Of a DNA stretch of 64,000 nt, positions 55,262 to 64,000 are shown piece by piece. The translations under genes were made by a program, and so were the position numbers. The DNA is from Marinobacter profundi. GTDB lineage: Bacteria; Pseudomonadota; Gammaproteobacteria; Pseudomonadales; Oleiphilaceae. Within the stretch, counting starts at the first letter, position 1; the number at the start of each line of letters is the position of its first letter. The stretch is taken from positions 100,753 through 164,752 of the forward strand of contig NZ_KZ319375.1 in assembly GCF_002744715.1 (NCBI RefSeq). The letters run 5' to 3'. Under the pieces are notes generated by a model that was not told the DNA's origin, made no database searches, and was given only the letters and a program-made list of their open reading frames with translations.

Positions 55262-55762
55262 TCAACCCAGAATTTCGTCCACGGATTTACCGCGCTTGGC
55301 TGCAACATCTTCAGGCGCTTTCATTGCCTGCAGACCCTTGATGGTAGAACGGACCACGTTCACCGGGTTGGTAGACCCGTAGCACTTGGACAGTACGTTC
55401 TGCACACCTGCAACTTCCAGCACCGCACGCATCGCGCCACCGGCGATGATACCAGTACCCTCAGAAGCCGGCTGCATGTAGACCTTGGAGCCGCCGTGCT
55501 GTGCCCGGACCGGGTACTGCAGGGTGGTGCCATCAAGGGCAACGTCTACCATGTTCTTGCGTGCAGCTTCCATGGCCTTCTGGATAGCAACCGGCACTTC
55601 GCGCGCCTTGCCACGACCAAAACCCACGCGACCCTTGCCATCACCCACTACGGTCAGTGCGGTGAAGGCAAAGATACGGCCACCTTTTACTACCTTGGCG
55701 ACGCGATTGACCTGAACCAGCTTTTCCTGGAGCTCAGGCGCCTTCTGTTCGTTAACGCTCAT
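55262..55762 (-). CDS. rpsE: 30S ribosomal protein S5
   Basis: A 166-residue protein important for decoding accuracy. The N-terminal double-stranded RNA-binding fold includes [20 protein letters not shown], and the site of spectinomycin resistance mutations lies close by. [22 protein letters not shown] sequence appears as [27 protein letters not shown] precedes the ATG at 55762. Confidence 0.96.
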   Translation of the reverse strand: MSVNEQKAPELQEKLVQVNRVAKVVKGGRIFAFTALTVVGDGKGRVGFGRGKAREVPVAIQKAMEAARKNMVDVALDGTTLQYPVRAQHGGSKVYMQPASEGTGIIAGGAMRAVLEVAGVQNVLSKCYGSTNPVNVVRSTIKGLQAMKAPEDVAAKRGKSVDEILG

Positions 55763-55774
55763 CTTCTCCACCTC

Positions 55775-56122
55775 TTAGAATTGCAAGCCAGCTTCACGGG
55801 CTGCGTCGGCCAGAGCCTGGACACGACCGTGATAACGGTAACCGGAACGGTCGAACGCGACACGCTCCACTCCCGCCGCCTTGGCACGCTCAGCGATCAG
55901 CTGACCAACCTTCTTGGCGGCATCCACGTTACCGGTTGCACCCTGGCGCAGTTCCTTATCCAACGTGGAGGCAGAGGCCAGCACCTTGCTGCCATCTGCA
56001 GTCGTAACCTGGGCGTACATGTGACGCGGTGTGCGGTGAACGCACAGGCGGTCAGTACCCAGCTTACGGATCTTCATGCGCACTTTGCGTGCGCGACGCA
56101 ATCTTTCAATATTCGCGCTCAT
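55775..56122 (-). CDS. rplR: 50S ribosomal protein L18
   Basis: A 115-residue 5S rRNA-binding protein. The basic N-terminus is followed by [20 protein letters not shown] and [20 protein letters not shown], the conserved end. It lies between rplF and rpsE and has the usual length. Confidence 0.96.
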   Translation of the reverse strand: MSANIERLRRARKVRMKIRKLGTDRLCVHRTPRHMYAQVTTADGSKVLASASTLDKELRQGATGNVDAAKKVGQLIAERAKAAGVERVAFDRSGYRYHGRVQALADAAREAGLQF

Positions 56123-56131
56123 AGTCCCGCC

Positions 56132-56665
56132 TTATTTCTTCTTGGCTTCTTTGCGTCGTACCTGCTCTTCCGCATAACGAACACCCTTGCCCTTATAAGG
56201 CTCGGGCGGACGGTAGGCGCGGATTTCCGCAGCGACCTGGCCAACCTGTTGCTTGTCGATACCGCGAATAACCACTTCCGTCTGGGACGGAGTTTCAGCG
56301 GTAACACCCTCGGGCAGCTCATACTCAACCGGGTGAGAAAAACCCAGTGTCAGGTTGAGCTTCTTACCTTGCGCCTGGGCACGGTAACCTACGCCCACAA
56401 GCTGGAGCTTACGCTCGAAGCCTGCCGACACACCGGTAACCATGTTGTTGACCAGTGCACGGGTAGTACCAGCAAGAGCGCGGGACTGCTTGGCACCATC
56501 GCGGGCCGCAAAGCGAAGAGTGTTCTCTTCCTGCTTTACTTCTACCGCCTGGTGAATGGTGAACTGAAGCGTTCCTTTGGAACCCTTCACGTTAATTTCC
56601 TGTCCGTTCAGCTTAACCTCAACACCGGAAGGCAGCACGACAGGATTATTGGCAACCCTGGACAT
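56132..56665 (-). CDS. rplF: 50S ribosomal protein L6
   Basis: A 177-residue protein near the factor-binding centre. The two repeated L6 folds are visible, with [20 protein letters not shown] at the start and [20 protein letters not shown], the family signature, at the end. It sits between rpsH and rplR. Confidence 0.97.
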   Translation of the reverse strand: MSRVANNPVVLPSGVEVKLNGQEINVKGSKGTLQFTIHQAVEVKQEENTLRFAARDGAKQSRALAGTTRALVNNMVTGVSAGFERKLQLVGVGYRAQAQGKKLNLTLGFSHPVEYELPEGVTAETPSQTEVVIRGIDKQQVGQVAAEIRAYRPPEPYKGKGVRYAEEQVRRKEAKKK

Positions 56666-56674
56666 GTGTATCTC

Positions 56675-57067
56675 CTAGAATACGGTGCAGATGACTTCGC
56701 CACCCACGCCAGCAGCACGTGCAGCGCGGTCTGTCATAACGCCCTTGGACGTTGAGACAATAGCGACCCCCAAACCACCGGAAACCTTCGGCAGCTCCCC
56801 AGCGCCTTTATACTGGCGCAGACTCGGACGACTGACCCGCTTGATTTCCTCGATAACCGGCTTACCACCAAAGTACTTCAGGGTAATGGTCAGCTCAGGC
56901 TTGGCGTCAGCTGAAACGGAAAAGTCCGCCACGTAACCTTCGTCCTTGAGGACCTGGGCTACGGAGACCTTCATTTTGGAAGACGGCATCGTAACGTCTG
57001 CTTTTGATGCCATCTGTGCATTACGAATACGAGTAATCATATCCGCAAGCGTATCTTGCATACTCAT
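56675..57067 (-). CDS. rpsH: 30S ribosomal protein S8
   Basis: A 130-residue 16S rRNA-binding protein that represses the spc operon in enterics. [20 protein letters not shown] and [20 protein letters not shown] are canonical. The ATG at 57067 is used because it gives the standard MSMQD start; 19 upstream codons in frame are not family sequence. Confidence 0.97.
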   Translation of the reverse strand: MSMQDTLADMITRIRNAQMASKADVTMPSSKMKVSVAQVLKDEGYVADFSVSADAKPELTITLKYFGGKPVIEEIKRVSRPSLRQYKGAGELPKVSGGLGVAIVSTSKGVMTDRAARAAGVGGEVICTVF

Positions 57068-57155
57068 TGGTATGAGACTCCTGATCTTTTTAGTTGTGCA
57101 GCGGCGTGCCGCACCGCTTACCAACAGGCTCCTGACCGAAGTCAGGAAGCCTATC

Positions 57156-57461
57156 TTACCAGCTTGCCTTGGTCAGGCCCGGAACGTCACCGCGCATGCC
57201 GTATTCACGGAGTTTGATCCGTGACAGCTCGAACTTGCGCAGAACGCCGTGGGGACGACCAGTCACCTGGCAACGATTACGAAGACGCGAAGGAGAGGCA
57301 TCGCGAGGAAGCTGCTGGAGCTTCATCTGTGCATCCCAGCGCTCTTCATCGCTGGTATTCGGGTTCTTGATAATCGCCTTGAGCTCAGCGCGCTTCGCTG
57401 CAAACTTCGCAACGGTCTGTTCGCGCTTCAGCTCACGGTTCTTCATGGAAACCTTAGCCAT
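57156..57461 (-). CDS. rpsN: 30S ribosomal protein S14
   Basis: A 101-residue protein of the long, zinc-free type. [20 protein letters not shown] at the start and [20 protein letters not shown] are diagnostic; the CXXC pairs of the zinc form are absent. It lies between rplE and rpsH, with an 88-bp gap to rpsH. Confidence 0.97.
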   Translation of the reverse strand: MAKVSMKNRELKREQTVAKFAAKRAELKAIIKNPNTSDEERWDAQMKLQQLPRDASPSRLRNRCQVTGRPHGVLRKFELSRIKLREYGMRGDVPGLTKASW

Positions 57462-57473
57462 TACACTCGTTCC

Positions 57474-58013
57474 TTATTTCTTGAACGGAAAGCCAAAAGC
57501 TTTCAGCAGTTCGCGACCTTCATCGTCGGTACCGGCTGTAGTGGTAATGGTGATGTCCAGACCACGGATCTTGTCTACCTTGTCGTAGTCAACTTCCGGG
57601 AAAATGATCTGCTCACGCACACCCATGCTGTAGTTACCACGGCCGTCGAACGACTTGGGATTCAGACCACGGAAGTCACGAATGCGGGGAACCGCAATGT
57701 GAACCAGGCGATCAAAGAAATCCCACATACGCTCGCCGCGCAGGGTAACTTTGCAACCGATCGGCCAGCCTTCACGGATCTTGAAACCCGCAACGGACTT
57801 ACGCGCCGTAGTAACAACCACTTTCTGACCTGCCAGGCGCTCAAGATCCGCCACGGCATTCTCAATCAGCTTCTTGTCACCAACCGCTTCACCGACACCC
57901 ATGTTCAGGGTGATCTTTTCGATACGCGGCACCTGCATGATGTTCTTGTAGCCGAACTCCTTCTGCAGGGCGGGTACCACTTCCTTACTGTACTGCTCTT
58001 TCATGTTAAGCAT
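57474..58013 (-). CDS. rplE: 50S ribosomal protein L5
   Basis: A 179-residue 5S rRNA-binding protein in the central protuberance. [20 protein letters not shown] and [20 protein letters not shown] are canonical. The start is taken at ATG 58013 ([11 protein letters not shown]); ATG 58004 is an alternative that would remove three residues. Confidence 0.96.
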   Translation of the reverse strand: MLNMKEQYSKEVVPALQKEFGYKNIMQVPRIEKITLNMGVGEAVGDKKLIENAVADLERLAGQKVVVTTARKSVAGFKIREGWPIGCKVTLRGERMWDFFDRLVHIAVPRIRDFRGLNPKSFDGRGNYSMGVREQIIFPEVDYDKVDKIRGLDITITTTAGTDDEGRELLKAFGFPFKK

Positions 58014-58028
58014 CGTAACCACCACCGC

Positions 58029-58349
58029 TTACTGGTTATCGACAGCTTCGTTCGTGGACTTGAAGATCCGCACTTTAGCGCCGTCTTCCTTGATCTGGAA
58101 GCCTACGCGATCGGCTTTGCCGGTCTGCGGATTAAAAATAGCCACGTTGGAAGCCTGGATAGGTGCTTCTTTTTCGACGATGCCACCGGGGGTGCCCAGC
58201 ATCGGGTTCGGCTTGGTGTGCTTCTTCATCATATTGATGCCAGAAACAATCACACGGCCATCGTCCTGAACTTTCAGAACTTTACCACGTTTGCCTTTGT
58301 CTTTCCCCGTGGTGACGATAACTTCGTCATCTCGTTTGATCTTTTTCAT
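58029..58349 (-). CDS. rplX: 50S ribosomal protein L24
   Basis: A 106-residue assembly initiator protein with a KOW motif in [40 protein letters not shown] is conserved. It lies between rplN and rplE, its normal position in the spc operon. Confidence 0.97.
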   Translation of the reverse strand: MKKIKRDDEVIVTTGKDKGKRGKVLKVQDDGRVIVSGINMMKKHTKPNPMLGTPGGIVEKEAPIQASNVAIFNPQTGKADRVGFQIKEDGAKVRIFKSTNEAVDNQ

Positions 58350-58366
58350 AACCGGCCTCTGGTCCT

Positions 58367-58735
58367 TTAAAGTACTTCGGGTGCCAGTGAGATAATTTTC
58401 ATGAACTTCTCATTACGCAGTTCACGGGTAACCGGTCCGAAAATCCGGGTACCGATAGGTGCGTCCTGATTGTTCAGAAGTACTGCCGCGTTACCGTCGA
58501 AACGGATCAGCGACCCGTCCGGACGACGCACACCCTTGCGGGTACGTACTACCACAGCCTTCAGGACCTGGCCTTTTTTCACTTTACCGCGGGGAATGGC
58601 TTCCTTGACGGTTACCTTGATGATATCCCCAACGCTGGCGTAACGCCGGTGTGAACCGCCCAGGACCTTGATGCACATCACCTGACGTGCACCACTGTTG
58701 TCCGCGACTTCAAGCATTGTTTGAGTCTGAATCAT
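58367..58735 (-). CDS. rplN: 50S ribosomal protein L14
   Basis: A 122-residue beta-barrel protein at the subunit interface. [20 protein letters not shown] and [20 protein letters not shown] are canonical. It is conventionally the first gene of the spc operon; here it follows rpsQ by only 18 bases, so read-through from the S10 operon is likely. Confidence 0.97.
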   Translation of the reverse strand: MIQTQTMLEVADNSGARQVMCIKVLGGSHRRYASVGDIIKVTVKEAIPRGKVKKGQVLKAVVVRTRKGVRRPDGSLIRFDGNAAVLLNNQDAPIGTRIFGPVTRELRNEKFMKIISLAPEVL

Positions 58736-58753
58736 GGTTGATCTCCGGGCGAA

Positions 58754-59020
58754 TTACACCTTGGAAGCGCGTTCGGTAACTTCCACCAGGGCCCAGCTCT
58801 TGGTCTTGGAGACCGGACGGGTTTCCTGGATGGTTACGGTGTCACCGATGTTGCACTGGTTGCTTTCGTCGTGCGCATGGATCTTGGTCGAGCGCTTCAT
58901 GTACTTGCCGTACAGCGGGTGCTTCACCTGACGCTCGACAAGAACCACGATGGACTTGTCCATCTTGTTGCTCACGACCTTTCCGCTCAGAGTTCTGGCA
59001 GTTTGGGTAGCTTCGGTCAT
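58754..59020 (-). CDS. rpsQ: 30S ribosomal protein S17
   Basis: An 88-residue OB-fold protein that binds 16S rRNA early in assembly. [20 protein letters not shown] and [20 protein letters not shown] are diagnostic. The ATG at 59020 (MTEATQTAR) is used, leaving one base after the rpmC stop. Confidence 0.96.
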   Translation of the reverse strand: MTEATQTARTLSGKVVSNKMDKSIVVLVERQVKHPLYGKYMKRSTKIHAHDESNQCNIGDTVTIQETRPVSKTKSWALVEVTERASKV

Positions 59021-59021
59021 G

Positions 59022-59213
59022 TCACTGTCCTGCCTTTTCATTCATTACCGTTTTCACGCGAGCAATGTCACGCTTCACCTTGCCGAGAAGGTGAGACTGA
59101 TTCAGCTGACCTGTCGCCTTACGCATGCGCAGGTTGAACTGCTCCTTCAGGAGGTCGATCAGCTCTTTGTTCAGCTCCTCGACTGACTTTTCACGCAGCT
59201 CTGTTGCTTTCAT
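59022..59213 (-). CDS. rpmC: 50S ribosomal protein L29
   Basis: A 63-residue helical protein at the tunnel exit, part of the site that binds trigger factor. [20 protein letters not shown] and [18 protein letters not shown] are canonical. Its ATG shares a base with the rplP stop (TGATG). Confidence 0.96.
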   Translation of the reverse strand: MKATELREKSVEELNKELIDLLKEQFNLRMRKATGQLNQSHLLGKVKRDIARVKTVMNEKAGQ

Positions 59214-59626
59214 CACATCACCGTCCTCGTTACAAAGGTGGTCTGTACCGGCAGCTTTGCGGCAGCGAGAGTGAAGGCTTCACGAGCGATTTCCTCGGAC
59301 ACCCCTTCCATCTCATACAGCATGCGGCCAGGCTGGATCTCAGCCACCCAATACTCGACAGAACCCTTACCTTTACCCATCCGAACTTCCAGCGGCTTAC
59401 CGGTGATCGGCTTGTCCGGGAACACCCGGATCCAGATCTTACCGCCCCGCTTGATGCGACGAGTCATGGTACGACGCGCTGCTTCAATCTGGCGCGCAGT
59501 TATACGCCCACGGGTAACCGCCTTCAATCCGTATTCACCGAAGCTCACCTTGTTAGCGCGCTGAGCAAGACCGGTGTTACGGCCCTTCATTACCTTGCGA
59601 AATTTGGTGCGTTTTGGTTGCAGCAT
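59213..59626 (-). CDS. rplP: 50S ribosomal protein L16
   Basis: A 137-residue protein that contacts A-site t[23 protein letters not shown] and [20 protein letters not shown] are diagnostic. Length is standard. It is coupled to rpmC by a one-base overlap. Confidence 0.97.
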   Translation of the reverse strand: MLQPKRTKFRKVMKGRNTGLAQRANKVSFGEYGLKAVTRGRITARQIEAARRTMTRRIKRGGKIWIRVFPDKPITGKPLEVRMGKGKGSVEYWVAEIQPGRMLYEMEGVSEEIAREAFTLAAAKLPVQTTFVTRTVM

Positions 59627-59638
59627 AAGATTGCCCCT

Positions 59639-60322
59639 TTACTTAGAACCTTTCTTCCCAGAGGCTTTCTTGTCAGCACGGACCTGCTCCATACCACCAA
59701 GAATCTCACCTTTGAAGATCCATACCTTGACGCCGATTACGCCGTAAGTGGTATGCGCTTCGTAGGTTGCGTAATCAATATCTGCACGCAGAGTGTGCAG
59801 TGGAACACGACCTTCGCGATACCACTCGGAACGCGCAATCTCAGCACCCCCGAGACGACCGCCAACCTGGATCTTGATACCCTTGGCTCCCTGACGCATG
59901 GCGTTCTGTACGGCGCGCTTCATGGCACGACGGAACATAACGCGACGCTCCAGCTGGCCGGCAACGTTTTGCGCTACCAGGCGGGCATCCAGGTCCGGCT
60001 TGCGGACTTCTTCGATGTTGATGTGCACAGGCACACCCATCATGTCGCTGACTTCGCGACGCAGACGATCAACATCTTCACCCTTCTTACCGATAACAAT
60101 ACCGGGACGGGCAGTATGGATCGTGATGCGGGCGTTCTGAGCAGGGCGCTCGATCACAATCTTGCTGACAGACGCCTTCACCAGACGCTTGTCGAGGAAT
60201 TCGCGAACCTGAATATCATTCAGCAGGTTTTTCGCGTAGTCCTTTTTGTCGGCATACCAGACTGAGTTGTGCTCTTTGATCACACCCAGGCGAATGCCGG
60301 TCGGATTTACTTTATGACCCAT
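59639..60322 (-). CDS. rpsC: 30S ribosomal protein S3
   Basis: A 227-residue protein at the mRNA entry channel. The KH domain carries [20 protein letters not shown], and the C-terminal domain has [20 protein letters not shown]. It starts [20 protein letters not shown], the usual N-terminus. Confidence 0.97.
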   Translation of the reverse strand: MGHKVNPTGIRLGVIKEHNSVWYADKKDYAKNLLNDIQVREFLDKRLVKASVSKIVIERPAQNARITIHTARPGIVIGKKGEDVDRLRREVSDMMGVPVHINIEEVRKPDLDARLVAQNVAGQLERRVMFRRAMKRAVQNAMRQGAKGIKIQVGGRLGGAEIARSEWYREGRVPLHTLRADIDYATYEAHTTYGVIGVKVWIFKGEILGGMEQVRADKKASGKKGSK

Positions 60323-60333
60323 CTGAGCATCTC

Positions 60334-60666
60334 CTACTTGTCGGCGACCTTGACGGTGATATGGCAGGTGCGCTTGAAAATGCGGTCAGCGCGCCCCTTT
60401 GCTCGAGCCTTGATACGCTTGAGCGTCGGACCTTCATCCACCATCACGGTGGAGACCCGCAGATCATCTACGTCCAGACCTTCGTTATGCTCAGCATTGG
60501 CAATGGCGGACTCAAGAGCTTTCTTGATCACGACCGCTGCCTTTTTCGGGCTGAAAGTCAGAATGTTCAGGGCGTCCTCAACAGCCTTGCCGCGTACTTG
60601 GTCAGCGACAAGACGCGCTTTCTGAGCTGAGAGGCGAGCGCCCTTGTACTTGGCTGCTACTTCCAT
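60334..60666 (-). CDS. rplV: 50S ribosomal protein L22
   Basis: A 110-residue protein whose beta hairpin reaches into the exit tunnel. [20 protein letters not shown] and [20 protein letters not shown] are canonical. The ATG at 60666 gives the normal length; the open frame upstream runs through rpsS and is spurious. Confidence 0.96.
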   Translation of the reverse strand: MEVAAKYKGARLSAQKARLVADQVRGKAVEDALNILTFSPKKAAVVIKKALESAIANAEHNEGLDVDDLRVSTVMVDEGPTLKRIKARAKGRADRIFKRTCHITVKVADK

Positions 60667-60682
60667 TTCTATTACCTCACAA

Positions 60683-60958
60683 TCAGCGTTTAGCTTTCTT
60701 GTCGGCCGCATGACCACGATAAGTACGCGTTGCCGCGAACTCACCCAGCTTATGACCCACCATATCTTCGGTGACATAAACCGGCACGTGCTGCTTGCCG
60801 TTGTGGACTGCAATGGTCAGGCCTACCATCTCCGGGAAGATTGTTGACCGGCGGGACCAGGTTTTGATCGGCCGCTTGTCATTAGCTTCCAGAGCTGCCT
60901 CGACCTTCTTCAACAGATGCAGGTCTATAAAAGGACCTTTCTTCAAAGAACGTGGCAC
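60683..60958 (-). CDS. rpsS: 30S ribosomal protein S19
   Basis: A 91-residue small-subunit head protein that forms a complex with S13. [20 protein letters not shown] and [20 protein letters not shown] are diagnostic. It is situated between rplB and rplV. Confidence 0.97.
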   Translation of the reverse strand: MPRSLKKGPFIDLHLLKKVEAALEANDKRPIKTWSRRSTIFPEMVGLTIAVHNGKQHVPVYVTEDMVGHKLGEFAATRTYRGHAADKKAKR

Positions 60959-60981
60959 AGCAATTACCTCTATGTAGTCGT

Positions 60982-61809
60982 TTACTTGGCCGAACGACGA
61001 CGTACTATCATCTTGTCAGTACGCTTGTTCTTACGAGTCTTATGCCCTTTGGTCGGAACACCCCACGGAGTAACCGGGTGACGTCCGCCAGAGGTACGCC
61101 CTTCACCACCACCATGCGGGTGGTCAACTGGGTTCATAGCAACACCACGTACTGTTGGCCGTTTGCCGCGCCAACGTGATGCACCCGCTTTACCAAGCTG
61201 CTTGAGGCTGTGTTCGCTGTTGGACACTTCGCCCAACGTCGCACGGCAGTCAACAAGCACCTTACGCATTTCACCTGAACGCAGGCGGATAGTGGCGTAA
61301 GCCCCTTCCCGAGCAACCAGCTGTACGGATGCGCCCGCAGAGCGAGCCAGCTGAGCACCTTTGCCAGGCTTGAGTTCGACGCAGTGGATCACGGAACCGA
61401 CCGGAATATTCCGGAGCGGCAGCGTGCTGCCCACCTTGATCGGCGCGTCGACGCCGGAACGCACAGGATCACCTGCCTGCATGCCTTTGGGAGCGATGAT
61501 GTAGCGACGCTCGCCATCAGCATACTTCAGGAGCGCGATGTGCGCGGAGCGGTTAGGATCGTATTCCAGGCGCTCAATGACCGCCGGAATACCATCTTTG
61601 ATCCGCTTGAAATCGATAACACGGTAGTGCTGCTTGTGGCCACCACCGATATGACGAGTGGTGATGCGGCCCGCATTGTTACGGCCACCCGACTTGCTCT
61701 TTGTTTCTACCAACGGCTCGTAAGGGCGCCCTTTGTGCAGATCCGGGTTGTAAAGCTTTACAACGTGACGGCGGCCGGCAGATGTTGGTTTGGTTTTGAC
61801 GATCGGCAT
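60982..61809 (-). CDS. rplB: 50S ribosomal protein L2
   Basis: A 275-residue protein near the peptidyl-transferase centre. It contains [20 protein letters not shown] and the functionally important [20 protein letters not shown], with the conserved histidine. Length is standard. It follows rplW by 17 bases. Confidence 0.97.
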   Translation of the reverse strand: MPIVKTKPTSAGRRHVVKLYNPDLHKGRPYEPLVETKSKSGGRNNAGRITTRHIGGGHKQHYRVIDFKRIKDGIPAVIERLEYDPNRSAHIALLKYADGERRYIIAPKGMQAGDPVRSGVDAPIKVGSTLPLRNIPVGSVIHCVELKPGKGAQLARSAGASVQLVAREGAYATIRLRSGEMRKVLVDCRATLGEVSNSEHSLKQLGKAGASRWRGKRPTVRGVAMNPVDHPHGGGEGRTSGGRHPVTPWGVPTKGHKTRKNKRTDKMIVRRRSAK

Positions 61810-61826
61810 ATTACGACCCCTTTACC

Positions 61827-62120
61827 TTATTCCACATCCAGAAAATCGATATCCTGACCTTCTGCAAGCTTTACATAAGCCTTACGAATGTCAGAACGCT
61901 TGCCGAAGCCGCGAACGGTACGCTTGAGCTTACCCTTACGGTTCAGAACCTGAACACCTTCGACGGTGACGTTGAACAGTTGCTCAACGGCTTTCTTGAT
62001 CTCGGGCTTGGTGGCATCGGGTGCTACACGGAACACCACCTGACCACGCTCTGCTGCCAGAGACGCTTTCTCTGAAATATGCGGCCCCAGCAGGACCTTA
62101 TAAATACGTTCCTGATTCAT
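61827..62120 (-). CDS. rplW: 50S ribosomal protein L23
   Basis: A 97-residue tunnel-exit protein that docks trigger factor, SRP and Sec[21 protein letters not shown] and the C-terminal [20 protein letters not shown] are diagnostic. The start overlaps the rplD stop by four bases. Confidence 0.97.
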   Translation of the reverse strand: MNQERIYKVLLGPHISEKASLAAERGQVVFRVAPDATKPEIKKAVEQLFNVTVEGVQVLNRKGKLKRTVRGFGKRSDIRKAYVKLAEGQDIDFLDVE

Positions 62121-62722
62121 CCCAGCATCTCCTCGATCTTCTTCAGAGCGGGAACAGTCACAACGACCTTCTCGAAGGCAACCAGGCTAACCGGGTCCAG
62201 ACCAGCGACGTCGCGAACATCCACGTGGGGAATGTTGCGGGAAGCCAGGTGCAGGTTCTGCTCGACGGTATCGGACAGAATCAGGGCGTTTGTTACGCCG
62301 ATGTCGTTCAGCTTGGCAGTGAAAGCCTTGGTCTTGGGAGTGTCGACAACCATGTCATCAACAACAACCAGACGCTCCTGGCGAACCAGCTCGGAAAAAA
62401 TGGAGCGCATTGCTGCGCGGTACATTTTGCGGTTTACCTTCTGCTCGAAGCCACGAGGCTTGGCTGCAAAGGTAACACCACCGGAACGCCAGATCGGGCT
62501 ACGAATGGTGCCCGCACGAGCACGACCGGTACCCTTCTGACGCCACGGCTTTTTGCCACCGCCGCTAACTTCAGAACGCGTTTTCTGAGCCTTGGTACCC
62601 TGACGACCAGCTGCCATGTATGCAGTGACCACCTGGTGAACCAGCGCCTCATTAAAATCTTTGGCAAATGCAGCGTCGGAAACAGAGATTCCTTTGCCGC
62701 TACCTGTAATTGTCAATTCCAT
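62117..62722 (-). CDS. rplD: 50S ribosomal protein L4
   Basis: A 201-residue protein with an internal loop reaching the exit tunnel ([20 protein letters not shown]). In E. coli it represses the S10 operon by attenuation in a long leader; the leader here appears much shorter. It follows rplC by 11 bases. Confidence 0.97.
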   Translation of the reverse strand: MELTITGSGKGISVSDAAFAKDFNEALVHQVVTAYMAAGRQGTKAQKTRSEVSGGGKKPWRQKGTGRARAGTIRSPIWRSGGVTFAAKPRGFEQKVNRKMYRAAMRSIFSELVRQERLVVVDDMVVDTPKTKAFTAKLNDIGVTNALILSDTVEQNLHLASRNIPHVDVRDVAGLDPVSLVAFEKVVVTVPALKKIEEMLG

Positions 62723-62733
62723 CGCACCGCTCC

Positions 62734-63372
62734 TCAGGCTTTAACTGCAGGCTTGATGACAACGTTACCGCCGGTTGCACCGGGAACGGCACCACTCACC
62801 AGCAGCAGGTTGCGCTCGGCGTCGACGCGGACGACCTTCAGGTTCTGCACAGTAACCTGCGCGTTACCCATCTGGCCCGCCATCTTCTTGCCCTTGAATA
62901 CCCGACCGGGAGTCTGGTTCTGACCAATCGAACCCGGGGCACGATGAGACAGTGAGTTACCGTGGGTAGCGTCCTGGGTGGCAAAGTTCCAGCGCTTTAC
63001 ACCGCCCTGGAAGCCCTTACCCTTGGACTGACCGATGGCATCAACCACCTGACCGTCTTCGAAGATAGAAGCAGTAATCTCGCCACCGGCAACCAGGTCT
63101 TCACCTTCACCTTCGGCCAGACGGAATTCCCACATGCCACGACCAGCTTCGACGCCGGCTTTGGCAAAGTGACCTGCCTCACTCTTGGTTACGCGAGAGG
63201 AACGGCGCGCACCCACAGTTACCTGAACTGCACGGTAGCCGTCATTTTCAAGAGTTTTCAGTTGGGTAATGCGGTTGGGCTCAACCTCAATTACCGTTAC
63301 GGGCAGCGCCTGCCCATCTTCCGTAAAAATACGGGTCATACCGGCCTTACGACCGACAACACCAATCGCCAT
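62734..63372 (-). CDS. rplC: 50S ribosomal protein L3
   Basis: A 212-residue early-assembly protein. [20 protein letters not shown] at the start and [20 protein letters not shown], containing the glutamine methylated by PrmB in relatives, are diagnostic. A 76-bp gap separates it from rpsJ. Confidence 0.97.
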   Translation of the reverse strand: MAIGVVGRKAGMTRIFTEDGQALPVTVIEVEPNRITQLKTLENDGYRAVQVTVGARRSSRVTKSEAGHFAKAGVEAGRGMWEFRLAEGEGEDLVAGGEITASIFEDGQVVDAIGQSKGKGFQGGVKRWNFATQDATHGNSLSHRAPGSIGQNQTPGRVFKGKKMAGQMGNAQVTVQNLKVVRVDAERNLLLVSGAVPGATGGNVVIKPAVKA

Positions 63373-63448
63373 GTTTCACCTCTTAAGTGTACGGGGCTCT
63401 CACCCTCTATGGCCTTATGACAGTTACACAGACTAATACCGGACGGTA

Positions 63449-63760
63449 TTAGCCGAGGCTGATCTGAACGTCTACACCTGCTGCCAGGTCCAGTTTCATC
63501 AGAGCATCCACTGTCTTCTCCGTCGGCTCAACAATGTCGAGCAGACGCTTGTGGGTACGAATTTCGTACTGATCGCGCGCGTCTTTGTTGACATGCGGAG
63601 AAATCAGAACGGTGTACTTTTCCTTCCGCGTCGGCAGAGGAATAGGACCACGCACCTGAGCGCCGGTCCGCTTAGCGGTATCGACGATCTCCTGCGTGGA
63701 CTGGTCGATCAGGCGGTAATCAAACGCCTTCAACCGGATTCGAATCTTTTGGCTTTGCAT
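63449..63760 (-). CDS. rpsJ: 30S ribosomal protein S10
   Basis: A 103-residue protein of the small-subunit head that also acts in antitermination with NusB (as NusE). [20 protein letters not shown] and [20 protein letters not shown] are canonical. It is the first gene of the S10 operon, behind a strong promoter candidate. Confidence 0.97.
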
Positions 63761-63821
63761 GATGCACCAAACTCCACTCGTAGCAGCTAACGGTTAGCCG
63801 ACCTTCAAAAAAAGGAGCCGC

Positions 63822-63850
63822 ATTGTATGCATAATACCCAACCATGTCAA
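63822..63850 (-). promoter_or_regulatory. Sigma-70 promoter of the S10 operon
   Basis: On the minus strand TTGACA (63850-63845) and TACAAT (63827-63822) have the optimal 17-base spacing, an almost perfect sigma-70 promoter. The predicted leader before rpsJ is about 55 bases. Confidence 0.8.
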
Positions 63851-63898
63851 CTGCCCAGCAGTTTGACCGGGTCGGGTCGATTGATGCGACCTAAACGG

Positions 63899-63923
63899 AA
63901 AAAGGGGCTGACGATCCAGCCCC
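63899..63923 (-). terminator. Intrinsic terminator of tuf
   Basis: GGGGCTG (63904-63910) pairs with CAGCCCC (63917-63923) around six bases, and the minus strand continues into TTTTT. It lies about 25 bases after the tuf stop and just upstream of the S10 promoter. Confidence 0.85.
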
Positions 63924-63947
63924 TTCTTCCTGATCATTCGAGAGTGA

Positions 63948-64000
63948 TTACTCGATGATCTTGGATACCACGCCGGCACCAACGGTACGGCCACCTTCGC
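63948..64000 (-). CDS. tuf: Elongation factor Tu, C-terminal end
   Basis: Only the last 17 codons are inside the window. They read GGRTVGAGVVSKIIE before a TAA at 63948-63950, the invariant C-terminus of EF-Tu, the GTPase that delivers aminoacyl-tRNA to the ribosome. A tuf gene directly before rpsJ is the usual str-S10 junction of Pseudomonas-like bacteria. Confidence 0.93.
   Translation of the reverse strand, partial: EGGRTVGAGVVSKIIE

Noticed and set aside
55097..56755. A 552-codon plus-strand frame across rpmD, rpsE, rplR and rplF
   Set aside because: It runs antisense through four ribosomal protein genes and their gaps. Strong codon bias keeps stops out of the opposite strand.

Overview
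The window is an ordinary stretch of a gammaproteobacterial chromosome, GC-rich and gene-dense. It most resembles Marinobacter or a close relative. Inferred grounds are the complete MSHA pilus operon, a Kdo kinase in the lipopolysaccharide (LPS) core cluster, the DUF4124-ntrB-ntrC neighbourhood, and the rplQ / uvrA / MFS transporter / ssb order known from Pseudomonas-type genomes. I saw no rRNA, tRNA, insertion sequence, prophage or CRISPR array.

Region 1 (1-14007) is an LPS assembly cluster. It holds the N-terminal part of the Kdo transferase waaA, two LpxL-type acyltransferases, an ELM1-family protein, three GT4 glycosyltransferases (one fused to a YrbL/kinase-like domain), an O-antigen-ligase fused to a WaaE-type GT2 glycosyltransferase, a polysialyltransferase/GT52-like protein, a CDP-glycerol glycerophosphotransferase-like protein, the Kdo kinase kdkA and a GT9 heptosyltransferase. 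The two fusions and the possible polyol-phosphate cassette are the least ordinary coding content in the window.

Region 2 (14073-25622) is housekeeping: a DUF6165 gene, ilvE, glnE, a K+ channel, a CYTH triphosphatase-like gene, a general porin with a 546-bp upstream gap, dtd, a prolyl aminopeptidase and typA.

Region 3 (25623-31015) is the nitrogen-control locus: glnA, a DUF4124 gene, glnL (ntrB) and glnG (ntrC). An identical 17-bp NtrC-type palindrome lies upstream of both glnA and glnL. Each is followed by a -24/-12 sigma-54 promoter candidate at suitable distance, so the locus looks autoregulated. With glnE upstream, both the enzyme and its adenylylation control are in the window. A 112-bp near-perfect palindrome separates glnG from the MSHA operon.

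Region 4 (31031-44833, minus strand) is a mannose-sensitive haemagglutinin (MSHA) type IV pilus operon in the order mshI, mshI2, J, K, L, E, G, B, A, C, D, O, P, Q. It runs with many stop/start overlaps. No mshH, mshM, mshN or mshF is seen.

Region 5 (45027-49981) holds ssb, a YajR-like MFS transporter and uvrA. Region 6 (50140-64000, minus strand) is the complete S10-spc-alpha ribosomal protein superoperon from rpsJ to rplQ, with secY and rpoA, preceded by the 3' end of tuf. Good sigma-70 promoters sit in front of rpsJ and in front of rpsM.
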